DNA of 64,000 nt, taken from Ganoderma boninense (lineage: Eukaryota > Basidiomycota > Agaricomycetes > Polyporales > Polyporaceae). The position numbers were made by a program, and so were the translations under genes. Under the pieces are notes generated by a model. It was not told the origin of the DNA, searched no databases, and saw only the letters and a program-made list of their open reading frames with translations. The stretch covers positions 541,498 through 605,497 of the forward strand of contig CM035304.1 in assembly GCA_002900995.3 (NCBI GenBank), in the 5' to 3' direction. Shown here piece after piece: positions 12,916 through 24,438 of this stretch; position 1 is the stretch's first letter, and every line of letters starts with the position of its first letter.

Positions 12916-14616
12916 ATGTCTGAAAGAAATAATCCCGACCCCCACAACGGCTCAGCCAATTCAGGCTCTTCTCCTCAACCGAACGACGATGCTGAACTTC
13001 TGTTCCGACTGTGGCGCCGTTTTCCGAGTGCAGGCTACTTGCTCGGAATGCTACCTCAACACTCCATCGGCTCTCAGTTCAACCCCGCTTCAGTCTTCCC
13101 TTCTCGCCGCCCTCGTCTGTCCCACCCATCCTATGCCCCTTCCCATGAGCAACCGCACCCATCTTCAATGCCTCCCACCAATGCCGTACCTGTACAATCC
13201 TTTGTTCTACGTCAGGCACCCCAGGCTAGTGCTCCGGCTCCGAGCCCTTCGTCTACAACCCGGCAGAACACTGCAGGTACGCCAGCGAGTTGTAGTCCTG
13301 CATTTTTATTCCTCCCATTCACAACATCCAGGTTCACAGCCGGTATCCATCCACGTCTCAATCCCACGCAACACAGGAGTTCCGAATGCGGAGGTTAGCC
13401 GGATCAGCCTCACACTTCCGATCGACCTCCCTTACGGCGACTTCATCGACCGTGTTTGTGCCAACATGGACCTTCATCCATCGACGGCTCAACTCGGCTA
13501 CAAATACCACACTGACCGCGTCCGTGATCCACCGCATCGGCTAGCGAATGAAGCGGATCTTCGTGAGGCTATGGACATTGGTGTTGGTCTTATGACTCGG
13601 GCGCGGACACGGAGAATCATTATGGAGATACACAATTTAACTGTGCGTGCTTTCTGTTCACTCTCTATGCTCTCTAACAAATGTCCTAGGTCCCCGCTCC
13701 TCCGGCCAGTGGTCGAAAGAAGAGACGGGGAGAAGGTCATAGAGACCAGCTGCAGGAGCCAGAGGAGCCAGATACGACACTCTCCTTCACTAGGGAGCTT
13801 CGGGCTCTTCGTGCACGCCTCCGATGTACTACTCACCATGGGTCCTACTGTCGCATCAACCCGTTCAATGGTGAGCACGTCCAACTCAATGTGTTTGATC
13901 AAACTTTGTGGGCAAAGAAGATCGTAGGTCACACAGTTTCTTGTCATGCGTGTAGTATTCTAATGAGAAGTGACAGTTTCTTGGCGAGGCTACGTTTACG
14001 GTCCCACCAAACACTCTCAGTTTTGATCGCGCTCCAAAAAGGCGCCGGAAGGACGAGCGGACGACAGCATCGTCGTCTGCTCAGTCAATGCCAGTTATCC
14101 ACCTCCACCTGCCTTCCTTGGCTCAGGCAGCACCTATAGTTACTGCACGTCCAGTGATTGACCTCACTCAAGATAGCCCGAAGGCGGAGACCCGTGACGT
14201 CCCCATGCCTGATGCCATGCCAGCTGAAACTTCCATTTCCGAGTCTTCTCAGCCCGTTCCTACTACAACGGCTGAGTCTACTGCATCGTATGTGTTTCCA
14301 TCAGTGTACCAATTTGTTTCCTTACTTGATGATATGCATCCCATCTTGATCTTCCTCGTTTTGAGCCCATCCTCCGTGCTTATGGTTACACTTCCCTTTC
14401 ACAGTTAGAGCATGTCTCATATGATTTTCTCATACATACAGTTGGCATGCCGGTCATGTAGTTGATATTTTCTTAGAAGAGTCTCGGGCTACTATAGGGC
14501 GCATCCGGAAGGGTAAGGCGCCAGTCCCTTCGGTGAAGGTTGAGGAGGAGGAGGAGTCTCTTGGTAATGAGGAGGAGGGTTCATCGTCTGATGACGGCAA
14601 CGAGGATCACGACTGA
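12916..14616 (+). CDS. Transposon passenger gene: PB1-like, SAM-like, acidic-tail protein
   Basis: Exons 12916-13276, 13332-13642, 13690-13923 and 13977-14616 (introns 55, 47 and 53 nt) join in phase. Two one-base losses, near 14340 and 14452, must be allowed for the last exon; that exon is then a whole number of codons and the product is about 515 aa. In order I see a low-complexity Pro/Ser start, a PB1- or ubiquitin-like block (GDFIDRVCANMDL ... TRRIIMEIHNL), basic clusters GRKKRR and PKRRRK (possible nuclear signals), a Cys/His block ending LWAKKI, VIDLT (like a SUMO-interaction motif), a SAM-like region (LDLPRFEPILRAYGY ... HVVDIF) and a Glu/Asp tail. I recall similar hypothetical proteins in agaricomycetes but no known function. 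Start at 12916 chosen because the first intron only fits that frame. Role inferred: accessory to transposition or to the element's host interaction. Confidence 0.65.
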
Positions 14617-14671
14617 TGGTAGTAGACGTTCTTGGAACCATTGCCAATTGAATCAACTTCTTGGATTTTAG

Positions 14672-15832
14672 TTACAAGTATCCTGAATGCGTGAACCAAC
14701 CAGCGATGTTCATCGGCGTCATTGAGACAAACACTGCTTCCCACAGTAAGCGATAGGGATCACAAACAGCTCGCCCGTAAGCTCTCCACGGATAAAATCA
14801 CGATTGGTTCGGATCCAAGCCTTCATGGCAGAGAAAGCCTCCTCAATTGGGTTCAAGTCTGGGGAGTATGCTGGCAAGTAGACAAGTCGCATGCCACTGG
14901 CAATATTAAATATATAATCATCAGCACAGGCTCGTAAGTAATCTTGGGCTTGGCTCACCGTGCTTCAATCATCTGTCGTAGTTCAGGGGACTTGTGGATG
15001 CTCGCATTGTCCATGACAATTACTGAATTTTTTCTGGGGAAGGGGGTTCATCTTGTCGAGTAGACCTCCAATAAACTCGTTGAAGAGCTCAGCGTTGTAG
15101 GCTCGCTCTTGAATGTCTAGATGCAGTACGCCATCGAGCGATATAGCTGGCAGGATAGAGTACCTATCACAATTTGATCTCTAAATCAGACTAGAAATTC
15201 AACAGTAAATAGAATGAGCGTACCGCTGACCCCGAATAAAGTAGTCCCGCCTTTGTGCACGATTTCCTATAGGTGCCCATGCATTTCGACGACGAGTTGT
15301 GTTCCGGTTGAAACCAGACTCGTCAACAAAGACAAGCTGGTCAGCCCGGTAATTATCTCCAATATCTATGAGATATAGGTCGCGATGGTCCTCGTTCCGC
15401 TCTAATGCCACCCGGGTGACTTTCTTGAATGAAAAGCCTCGACGGTGCAGGCTGCGGCTGATAGTCGATTCAGAGACATCCATGTTGCATCCGGCTGCAA
15501 GCTCATCCTGTAGTTCCGAGAGAGCGATATCTGGAGTTCTTTCGATGCATCCCTCCAAAAACTGACAGTGACAGATGATTGAGTACGACATTAGTACACA
15601 TACAATATGCTACTATACCTACAGCAAGGTGAAGCCCGTTGAGCACACGGTGTCTCCCAGCCTGTAGAGGTTTCCGAACAACCGATCCTGTCGATTCGGC
15701 GAGACGGACGAGCTTCCGAACAGTCGTCGGATGAACACCCATAAGTTCTCCAACCAAATTATTGTCACCAAGCCGAGTGGCAAGGATAACAATCTGACGT
15801 TTAGTTTCTTCGGAAATGTGTCGTCGAGGCAT
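14672..15832 (-). pseudogene. DD34E (Tc1-type) transposase with two frame lesions
   Basis: Exons 15832-15623, 15561-15224, 15163-14959 and 14896-14672 are joined by introns of 61, 60 and 62 nt. The N-terminus (ISEETKRQIVILATRLGDNN ... HPTTVRKLV) is a helix-turn-helix region. The catalytic triad is seen as VFVDESGF, VIVMDNASIH and SPDLNPIEEAF, with 34 residues between the second Asp and the Glu; the end WEAVFVSMTPMN ... THSGYL is typical. Two indels break the frame: one extra base in an A6 run near 15030, just before the second Asp, and one missing base near 14770, before DPYRLLWEAV. The enzyme would cut and rejoin DNA at the terminal repeats; as read, this copy cannot make the full protein. 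Confidence 0.85.
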
Positions 15833-15945
15833 GACTCGGAATTGGATGCTAGCGAAGCAACAAGGTAGTAACTACGTAGTATATGCAGGCCCAGCGAGAC
15901 TGCCTCGTCTTCACGGCCTTGGTGGGGCTAATGGAGCAAATAGAC

Positions 15946-16018
15946 GAATCTGGCGTCGGACCTTGAAATGCCCCCGAACAGCGTTGTGGAGCGCGAGCTA
16001 TCGTTTTGCAAGGCGCTG
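15946..16018. repeat. Right terminal inverted repeat, 73 bp
   Basis: Mirror of 12465-12537; flanking TA at 16019-16020. Confidence 0.93.
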
Positions 16019-16020
16019 TA

Positions 16021-18334
16021 ATTCACGAGCGCAGCTCGCGCCGCCAGTGGCCGCCCATCGTAATTTATCCTTTATGATAGATCGGCAGATCGCATCACCG
16101 GCGGCTCCGCGTCCCCGGGTGCGCCCCTTCCGCATACACATATAAATGCCGGGGCGCAGGCCCACTAGCACTTTATCCTTACGCGGACTTGCCGCAGGCA
16201 CGCTCCTGAGGCGCGCGGGCCTGGGCTGGTTCCCCGGTCCCCGAGGGCCTCGAGGTAACCTTAAAATCCCTGCAAGAGTGCTTCGAGTTCGAACTTCGGA
16301 GCTTCGCCGCGAAGCGACAGACACTCAAGTGCAGGCAGAGCGGAGGGCGTGCGCTGGGTGCTGGGTGCTGGGTGCAGATGACGCGAGAAGCGGTGCAGGG
16401 GACGGGTGACAGGAACATAATAACGGGCTTCTTCGGAGGCGGCGTATGAGCATCTGCAGATCGGCATAAGTACCGCTGTAGTACTCGGAATGCGCCTACA
16501 CACCTTCCAGCCTGCAGGCCCAGGACCGGCGCGGTACCCGCATTGCTTGCGCGCGAGGCAGTCGCTGGCAGTCACGGCTTCTCTTGGCTGCGCGCGCATG
16601 ACGTCTGCTACGAACGGAGGTCCGAGAGAGGCGACAAGCACCCCAATCATGCGGCAAGTTAGCTGGATGTTGTATGTAGGCTGTAGGCCGGTCACGGAGC
16701 GCTAGCGTCCAATAAGTATCAGTCTGCAGTATCCCGCTGCCAGCATTAACGTGCACGCGCCTCCGCCGCCTCTTGCATCAGTAAATGCACGTCGCCTCCC
16801 GCCGCCGCAGCTGCCAACGCCACGCCGCGCCCGAACCTTGAGCTTGTTCTCTCCGAGACACGAATCGGAGCATTTACAGCTAATAGCGCTCGATCGCCGA
16901 GTCGTTCGACCCCGATCGCTTTGTTGCGTAACTCGCCCAGTCCTGAGCAAGCATCGCGCACGCGCCACCATACTCGACCTGTCAGTGGCCCAGTGTCCGA
17001 GTCAGCGACCCACTCGGATCCGAACCGGTGCTTGAGTACTGTACATACTGTACCCTCTCCGAATACCTCGGAAATCGAGGGGCAACTGCATGCGTACAGT
17101 GTGCGTACACAGCAACAGTCAGCCCTGATCTGATTTGACCTGGCAGTTCCCTCGGGAATGGGACGATGCAAGAGCCTCGGGGGGGTTGACGTTGAGGGGC
17201 AGACTGGTGCCTCCGCGATGCATATTGCGTTGTCGATTTCGCCAAGAAATCAAGGACTCCAGTGGACCCCCCCGATCGACGCTATAGTAACAAGTAAGTA
17301 CCACCAACACGGCGCTCGCGTGCGTTCTGCGCCGAATGCTCGAGCTCGATTAGACACAGTCGAATTGGGTTGGACGGACGCGGCGTACACTTACACTTAC
17401 ATGCACCGTTCGGCCCTGTGAGCCGTAAGTTGGCCGCTCGGAGGACCTCCCCACCCCCTGCCGGCGTCCCCGTCCGTTGCAATGGAGGTGATCTGTACTT
17501 GCGAGAGTCAGTGCGAGGGATGCAAGTACTCAACGCCACAAGTTTCGTCGAGGACTCGCCATCAGTGGACCTGGACCTGGACCAGGGGTATGCACGTCCC
17601 AACTCGACTCGACTCTGACATTGAGGATCTGTGACAGATACCGGCGTGTTTGATCACTGGCGGGGAGGCTTGTTGAAGCTTCAATCAAGGCGCCATCCTG
17701 TAACTTACAAGACAAGGACATCTATCATAGCATCTGCCTACCTGCGGACATGTTGTGTCGTAAACGTTCCTGGAGAGGGTGCAGGACAGCTACTTACTTG
17801 CTTAGCTATGCAGCTTGCGGGCTTGTGCTGATGTTTTTTCAGGGATCTGCTTGCTGAAGCAAGACTTAGTTGACGTCGAGGACTGTTTTGGCTTGTAGTA
17901 CTTACTAATAAGGTGGCACCTATGTTAATGACAAGTAAAACGACGCCACTGATAGACACTTGCAGCCAAGTATTGATGTGTACCTCAGCCACCTCGAGGT
18001 CGGTCGGCGAAGGACTCGCCAAGACGCGTAGGTGAGCACTGAACATACTTCATCCTTGTAATGTGCAACGACAGGCACAGCCGCGAGGCCAGCGCCACGA
18101 ATTGCAGGTCGCATGCATCAAGCTTCAAGAATGTACTTATTCCCCACGAGTTCCATACCGTACATCACGGATGGCGTCGAACACTGATCAATACGTCAGT
18201 AGAGGGTTATAGGATACGGACACTTGTCCCCGAGAACACGGACTACAGCCGAAGTGCGAACTCACCTCAAAGTCGACGGCCGAAATTGACGCGTCGATGT
18301 GTCGACAGCAAACACTTCCGTCTGCATCCTCCTC
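16021..18334. other. Intergenic, nothing supported
   Basis: Short open frames only. No conserved domain, no tRNA-like fold and no long repeat recognised over 2.3 kb. Confidence 0.4.
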
Positions 18335-19889
18335 CTACGACAGAATGTTCAAGCCATCGAAGGCGTCTTCCACGACAGTCGTTCCTTCTTCGCTGCACCG
18401 GGACGCACGTCTCTCGCGCGATTCGTCAGAATCGCTCTCCTCTGCTTCCTCGCCCGCATCCGCATCGTCATCCGACAGTGGCGGGAGGCCCCGCCATCGC
18501 TGTACCTTCACTCGCAGCAATTTCTCGATTGACTCGATGGACTCGCACCGGCCCAGCGCCGCGCGGAACATGTTGAACCACGGTCGCCGACCACTATATA
18601 TGCACACACAACAATCATCAGATTGGGACATGGGGCAGAGCAGCTTCCCAAGGAGGTTAAGCCAACGCACCACTGGTGATCCACGAAGTGTCGCACATGC
18701 GTCTGCACCGTCTGCATGGTCGCCGTCCCCGGGTGCTCTCTGCATATCTCCAGGTACTCCAGCGCGATCTTCACCGGGTCGGGCGTGACGTCCGCGAACA
18801 GGCTAGACATAGACACGCTCTCGCAGTCAGTCCCACACTTATCCACCCCCCCCCCTTCACCCTTCTCCCGGGGGCCGAACAGAAGCTGACGCACGCACCA
18901 GGGGTTCGCCAAGAGCGCCTCGCCAACCATGACCCCGTCCGCGCCCGTCGCGCTCCTGTTCGCGCCGACGTCCGCCCACGTCCTGACGTTCCCATTGCAC
19001 ACGACGGGGACCGCGGGCCCGACGCGCTCCTTCAGCACGCGCACCTGCGCGAGGTCCGCCGCGCCCTGCCGCCGGCGCCGCGCGGAGACGTGCCGCGCGT
19101 GGAGAGTGAGCCAGGACGCGCCGGCGGCGGCGAGGCGCGCGCCGAGGTCTGGCGTGAGGGCGGTGTTCTGGCAGAGGCGCATTTTGGCGGAGATCGGGAC
19201 GGGGAGAGAGTGTGAGAGGGCGGAGACTGTGGGAGGAGGGACAGGAGGTGAGGTAAGGCTCAGAGGACGTCGAAGGTGTGCAGAGAGTCGGGGAAGACAA
19301 GGTTGCCTGAATGTGAGTATATGCGCGTGCAAACGCTGGGTGGACTGGATGTATGCGGCGCAACATGGGCTCTTCCGCCAGAAGAGATTCATATGCATAT
19401 CCATAGAGGACGTTCCACGAAATAGACACTAAACCCGCTAGAGAACATGGATAGACCTACCGATGCTCTCGACCAGGGGCCAATCCCTCTTGTCAAGGAG
19501 GTACCCGCCATAATGGCCTTCTCGTGCAGCATCCTGTGGACATCCGAGGTTCAGGTCTACACACCTTCGAAGCTGTGATTAGCTTCTTCCGGCTCCGCTG
19601 TGCAAACCCACGCACCTATTGCATCTGCCTTGTCAGCCACCGTCCGCGCAGCACGCACGACGAGCTCTGGGTCGTTCCCGCATAGCTGCACAACTACTGG
19701 GGCATCCTCTGCGTCTCTAAGATCGCGCCTGTGGAACTCCAGATATTCCTGGTCATTGAGAAGACGTTCGGGGAGGAGCATTTGGGTGTAGGCGAGCGAG
19801 GCGTTGTACCGGCGCACCAGGATCCGGAAGGGCAGGTCACTCTGGTTCACCATCGGCGCTGAGATGTAAGAAAGGTCCAGAGCATTCAT
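18335..19889 (-). CDS. dus1: tRNA-dihydrouridine synthase, Dus1 type
   Basis: Exons 19889-19616, 19556-19461, 19226-18671 and 18593-18335 close in phase to 394 aa. Seen: [13 protein letters not shown] (FMN-binding start), [18 protein letters not shown] with the catalytic Cys, [22 protein letters not shown] and [15 protein letters not shown], then the C-terminal helical part (FNMFRAALG) and a Ser/Glu-rich acidic tail. Known of the family: FMN-dependent reduction of uridine to dihydrouridine in the D-loop (U16/U17) of tRNA. The second intron is long (234 nt). A 14-16 residue low-complexity insert after CVRQLLF (around 18850) is open but may be a missed intron ending ctag. The Dus1 subgroup is inferred from the N-terminal motif and overall order. 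Confidence 0.9.
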
Positions 19890-20759
19890 ATTTGGTGTCT
19901 AGAGGGCGAAGGCATGCGCAGGATGGGAAGTGTAGCGGGAAGAGTCTTGAGTCGAATCTGGAGTTGGGTAGAACGGAAGAGAGGATTTGCCGGCTGTGGA
20001 ACTTGCCGGATGACCGCATGCCCATTGCCGACGTGACGCCGAAAGCTCAACGCGTCCTCGACGCGACTCCGAGTCCTCGTTGTCTCGACACGTCCATCCA
20101 CCTCCCACTCCGACGAACAGCCATGACGTCGGACAATGTCATCCCCTTTGCTCCTCGCCGCTGCCCGAGCTTGTCTACTGACGTTCAGCGTAGGGAAGAA
20201 CTACGGCAGCCCGTGCATCGATCGGGCCTACGCTGCTTACTATAGACATCAGTACGGCTTGATACTAATAATAATAATAATAATAATAATAAGCCCGAGC
20301 TTGTCTGTTTTCGAAATTCTTGTCTGTCGGGCCTCGGTGTTCGCGCGACGCGCGACGGAAGACTAGGCGAACGCCGAGTATACGAAGCTGATGCGTGCGA
20401 TGGAGAACATGTCCCCCGCCCGCGTGATAGTGGAGATCTCTGAGTTGGGGCATTCACGAGGGGACGCTAGGTACGGGCTGGAGTACACCGCGACGGTCAG
20501 ATGATGTCCTCTTCTTCCTCGTGAATGCCATCCGCGACTGCGCGCGTTACGGTACACCGAGCGCTAGAAGCCGGTGGAAGGCCCGGCGGGTGGGTCTCAT
20601 CTTCCGTGCATGGACGGGTGCAGCACGGCAGGCGACGCCCGCGCTGGAGACTTCGATTGGGTAGACGAGGCGGGTGGCACTGGCGGGCCAGGTGATGGTG
20701 GATTCGGGGTGTGTGTGCGGCTCGGGGGCTTCCCTTACGGGGGAACATCCCAGTCATAT
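19890..20759. other. Upstream spacer of the Dus1 gene
   Basis: No gene supported. Contains a (TAA)9 microsatellite and the 14-base word GCCCGAGCTTGTCT twice, on both sides of that array. Confidence 0.5.
20266..20292. repeat. (TAA)9 microsatellite
   Basis: Nine uninterrupted TAA units. Confidence 0.95.
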
Positions 20760-20761
20760 TA

Positions 20762-21889
20762 CAGCTGGTGCCGAAAAGAATGCCCGACGTGCCTTCGCGC
20801 GCCAATTGACACAAACTGCGCCAAACAATCCCAAAAAATCGAAACAACTCAGAAAAATACTCCTTACCCAGAAACGCCTCCCTCTCATCACTTTGCATGT
20901 CTTGGAACCTGCCTTCATGCTCGACATGCTGGATAGTCACAAGGTTCTCGAGGAAATCAAACTTGGCGCGCTCCACGCTGCTTCCGTTGTCTCCAGCAAC
21001 ATTGCGCTCGGTACACTCGTTTACTCATGCTCCGAAGCTAGCAAGTTTTTCAGCCGCGCTATACGATGCACACCGTACCCACTCGTATGCACTTCCCCGT
21101 CTGCAGGTATTCTAGAACCTCCGAACTACTCTTGTCGAGGACGACCATGCCCGTTGCCAAATATGGAAGTGCCACCTGGCCTCGCGACGGCAACCCGATC
21201 GGTTTCTAACCCTAGCGGATGGAGTGGGGAGTAGACTGGATAGTCAGATATGCAGAGTTAGGTCCCGAGCCTCATGGTAAGTGTGTCATTGCGGTCACCT
21301 TCGCGCATCCCTAGTCCAGTTCAATTCTCCCCTGCGATGACCCGTTGATGACCGCCTGAGCGGTAGGAAGCGGCGAGAGTCATCTACTCAACCTCGTTTT
21401 GCATAATCCATCGCGCTTCATCCCAATTTCACCGTCAGTGTATCCCACTTTTTGTTGTTCTTTCCGGAGCCCCCACCACCCGCGATATACAGCAGGTTAG
21501 CGCCCGTTCATGTTCCGCCGTCCCTCCACCACTTCCTCATTCGTCCTCATCTGACCGTAAATTCGTTTATTTCATGATGTATTGAGTCTGGATGAACACC
21601 GGACGCACAGTAACTCCCAATCTTTACGACTGCCCTGGCTGTCGTCCATTCTCTTGGACCTGGCGCGATCACGTTTTCATTCACCACTTCAACTCTCCCA
21701 CTACCTCTTTTGATGTGTAGTAGCAAAGACATAATATAAGGGCCAAATGGATGCAGTGTCTTCAGTAACGTACGCAGTTGAGGGACGGGACGAATTTTTT
21801 CCATTTTTTCGAATTGTTTCGACGACTTGCGTCAAGTTGGGCGAGTTGGCGCTCGGAGACACGTCGGGCATTCTTTTCGGCACCAGCTG
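20762..21889. mobile_element. 1.1-kb TA-flanked inverted-repeat element
   Basis: Terminal inverted repeats start CAGCTGGTGCC at 20762 and mirror exactly for 30 bp at 21860-21889, with about 50 further bp of decayed match. TA stands on both outer sides (20760-20761, 21890-21891). This is the plan of a Tc1/mariner-type element, and the first three bases CAG are shared with the 3.55-kb element. No transposase is visible. A minus-strand frame around 20880-20990 reads like an ordinary charged protein piece (FLENLVTIQHVEHEGRFQDM) and may be a captured host fragment. Non-autonomous element is my best call. Confidence 0.7.
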
Positions 21890-22184
21890 TACTGTACTTA
21901 CCCCGCCCTCGCGCTCTGGTGATCCCTCTCCCTCCGCCACTTGTCAGTCAGTCTCGACTCCGCTGCGCTTCATCAACACCATCACGGCATGCATAAAACC
22001 AGGCCGCACTCGCCTCGCCCTCCCGTACGTCCCTATCTCCGCCTCCTTGCGTTTTTGCTCACACGGGGCTCGGTCTGACCGCCCCTAGAAAACGCCCTCG
22101 GTCCACGAGCCTCCCCCGACGAAAGACTCCCCTTCGTCTTCAGAGCAGCCCTACACTTACGACTTCACAGCCGACGAACCATCC

Positions 22185-23502
22185 ATGCCCTCCGGCATCC
22201 TCGCGCTCGCCCAGCAGCCCCGCTGGGTGCTTCTGTCTCTTTTCCTCGTGCTCTGGTCCTGGTCCTCCGGCCTCCGGCGCGACGGGAGGGCGCTCGGCCT
22301 GGGCGTCGATGCTGCTCGCGTCGGCAGTACTAGCAACACAGTCTGGACGAGGGAGTGGCTGGTGAAAAGACAGGTCGGGCTGCCTATATGCGCCCAGGAG
22401 TGCGCGCTGCAGGCGCAGGAGGCGATCGGATGCGGGGACGGCTTGTGAGTTGTTCTATCGATTTTAGTTTTTGGACGTGGTGCGCACGGTCTTGCGGTGG
22501 GGGTGTTCTACTCAAATGCGCGTCCGTCCGGAGTTCATGTGGAGGGCACGCGCAGGCCGGAACCTGGGGAATGTAATGGCCCCGCAGGACGCAATATCCC
22601 CGCGAAAGAAGATTCGGACCAAGTTTCGGGACATATATTTGTGCTCACTCTCCTCACAGGAACTTGCCATGCGCATGCCACTCCGCGCAGTTCTTCCCGG
22701 GCACGGTCGACTGCATGACCGCGAACTGCACCGCGACCGACAAGGAGGCCGGCCAGGACGAGCTCCTGACCGCGTGCAAGGCGTACGGTGCGTCCCTCCA
22801 GCGTCCTGCCCGCCCGCCTCCTGCAACACAGAACGAGAGCTGACGTGCCTATACTTGTACTATACTCGCCGCGCCCGCGCGCATGCAGTCTCCTCCATCT
22901 CCCTGCCGACGAGCTTCTCCACCGGAACGGGAACGACCTCCATAAGCTCCGGTACGTACGCCCGCCTCGCGCGCGCGCGTCCGCGTGCCTCGCCCTCGGA
23001 AAGTCTGATACCTGATATGTACTTCTCTCCCGTCCTATGTAGGTCCCCCGCCCATATCTGGCAGCGCCTCCACGACCACGACCGCGACCACCACCTCGCA
23101 TTCTTCTGCGTCCTCGCAGTCGACCACCTCGGGGACGGGGACGGGGACGGAGACGGGGACGGCAACAGCCACGGGAACGCTCACGGCGACGACGACCGCG
23201 ACTGCTCCGCCGTCCTCCAACCCTGGTGCCGGTAAGCCTCTCGCCGCCTGTTCCTTGGGTCCGAAGCACTCATGGGCTGCTGTGTCTGTTTCTGTTTTTT
23301 GAACTCAGGATCGTCAACAGAGAGCGCCTCCGGTAGCGCGACGACCGCCGCGAGTACGGACACCTCTCTAGCGGCTAGTGGCAGCAGCACGCCCACCACA
23401 ACCGGCACGAGCGGGAGCGGGAACGGAGCTCTCGCGCCCGCGGTACCGTGGTCTGCCGTCGCCGTTGCGTTGGTGGTGGCGGGTGCCGCGGCTGCCTTGT
23501 AG
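22185..23502 (+). CDS. CFEM-domain GPI-anchored protein 1
   Basis: Exons 22185-22444, 22660-22787, 22889-22951, 23043-23231 and 23309-23502 join to 277 aa. The N-terminus has a hydrophobic signal (WVLLSLFLVLW). The CFEM domain follows from about residue 65 to 130 with eight Cys in the order C-C-C-C-C-C-C-C (PICAQEC, IGCG, PCAC, DCMTANC, TAC). Then comes a long Ser/Thr/Gly-rich stalk with GTGTGT runs, and a hydrophobic end (WSAVAVALVVAGAAAAL) fit for a GPI anchor. Such proteins sit on the cell surface; CFEM domains bind haem in yeasts and some are effectors in pathogens. A convergent second CFEM gene lies 3.9 kb away beyond the foldback element. Substrate unknown. Confidence 0.85.
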
Positions 23503-23759
23503 TGCGACTCGAGATGATGAAAAGCTTCTGTGTGTGCGCCCTTTGACATATGGGTCGCGGTGTACGTTTGTTTTAGGTGTTGGATGTATTCTCAGACTCT
23601 GTATCTATAGATCCTGTCATGTAACTTTGGATGTTTGAATGGAGGACGGGGGCGTTGGGTGTGCATCTCGCCGCTTCGGAGTGTGACAGAAAAGTCGCAG
23701 TATGCGCGAGAGTGCGGGTTTGGTTTGCTTGGTACTTCGCGAAGTGAGGTGTAGATAAG

Positions 23760-23767
23760 CATTTGCT
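23760..23767. repeat. Left 8-bp target duplication CATTTGCT
   Basis: The same eight bases stand at 26319-26326 on the far side of the foldback element. Confidence 0.85.
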
Positions 23768-24438
23768 CACCTGAGCGTCACCATTCCCCCAGCTAACTTA
23801 GCTACGTGGGAAGGTCGCCATAACGTAGCTAACTAGCTAGGCTTATCCCTAGATTTACCGCCCAGCAGTTCACCCAGCACCCAGCAGTTACCTTGCGGGA
23901 GCCCCCAAGTACCCTCCCGAACACCTCCGATAGGCTTCCGGCCTGCTCCCGAGCCCGACAGTCGCGGCGTTCCCGCCATCGTCTCGTACGATCGCGCGCC
24001 CGCGCTCCCACGCGTCCATCATCTCCCGACGTCGCTTCCCACCGCTTGCGGCCTTGTTGCCGCCGTCGCCTACCCATCTCTGCTTGCTGTTGCCCACAGC
24101 GAGCACCCATATCTCCCCCTCCTGCCCACCCTTTGATGTTGTTCTTTTTGTATTCCCACTAATATATGTATTTATAGTCTATTGGTAACAATAATACGAC
24201 CCCTTTCCCGGCTACTTATGTGCTGAACTATGCAGATCAACGAAGCTATAGCGAGCTCAAATCCTGGATAAATGCCATGAAATAAAGTGCGCCTAGTGCG
24301 CATTACGAAGACCTTTCTAACGAGCCCTCAAGCACGAAAATCCGTCCAGTGGATGTGGCGGGGTGCACAAGCCTCTATGGGGGGGAAGTGGTCTATCTAT
24401 CCTGACGAGTTTCTATCTGTTTCCCTTCGTTGTTTTTG
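23768..24438. repeat. Left arm of foldback element, 671 bp
   Basis: Perfect-looking inverted copy of 25648-26318. Confidence 0.92.

Larger units (their letters stand above)
12465..16018. mobile_element. Tc1/mariner-type DNA transposon with two genes
   Basis: The element is bounded by 73-bp inverted repeats (12465-12537 and 15946-16018) that I read as identical base for base. They start CAGCGCCTTGC and are flanked on both sides by TA, the target duplication of the Tc1/mariner group. It is 3,554 bp, about twice a plain Tc1 element. Inside are a DD34E transposase on the minus strand and a passenger gene on the plus strand; their stops are about 55 bp apart, tail to tail. Perfect terminal repeats argue for a recent insertion. 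Both genes carry single-base lesions, so this copy may be non-autonomous, moved by a related transposase elsewhere. Confidence 0.9.

Noticed and set aside
12989..13060. CxxC-x9-CxxC zinc-ribbon-like motif at the start of the passenger gene in another frame
   Set aside because: The first intron only joins in phase with the frame starting at 12916; using the motif would need two frame changes. Noted as possible but not adopted.
20497..20976. 159-codon minus-strand frame
   Set aside because: It runs through the terminal repeat of the 1.1-kb element; only its first part looks protein-like and no partner exon could be fixed.
23829..24162. Open frames in the left foldback arm, repeated at 25924-26257
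   Set aside because: Mirror copies within non-coding arms; overlapping frames on both strands and no domain.
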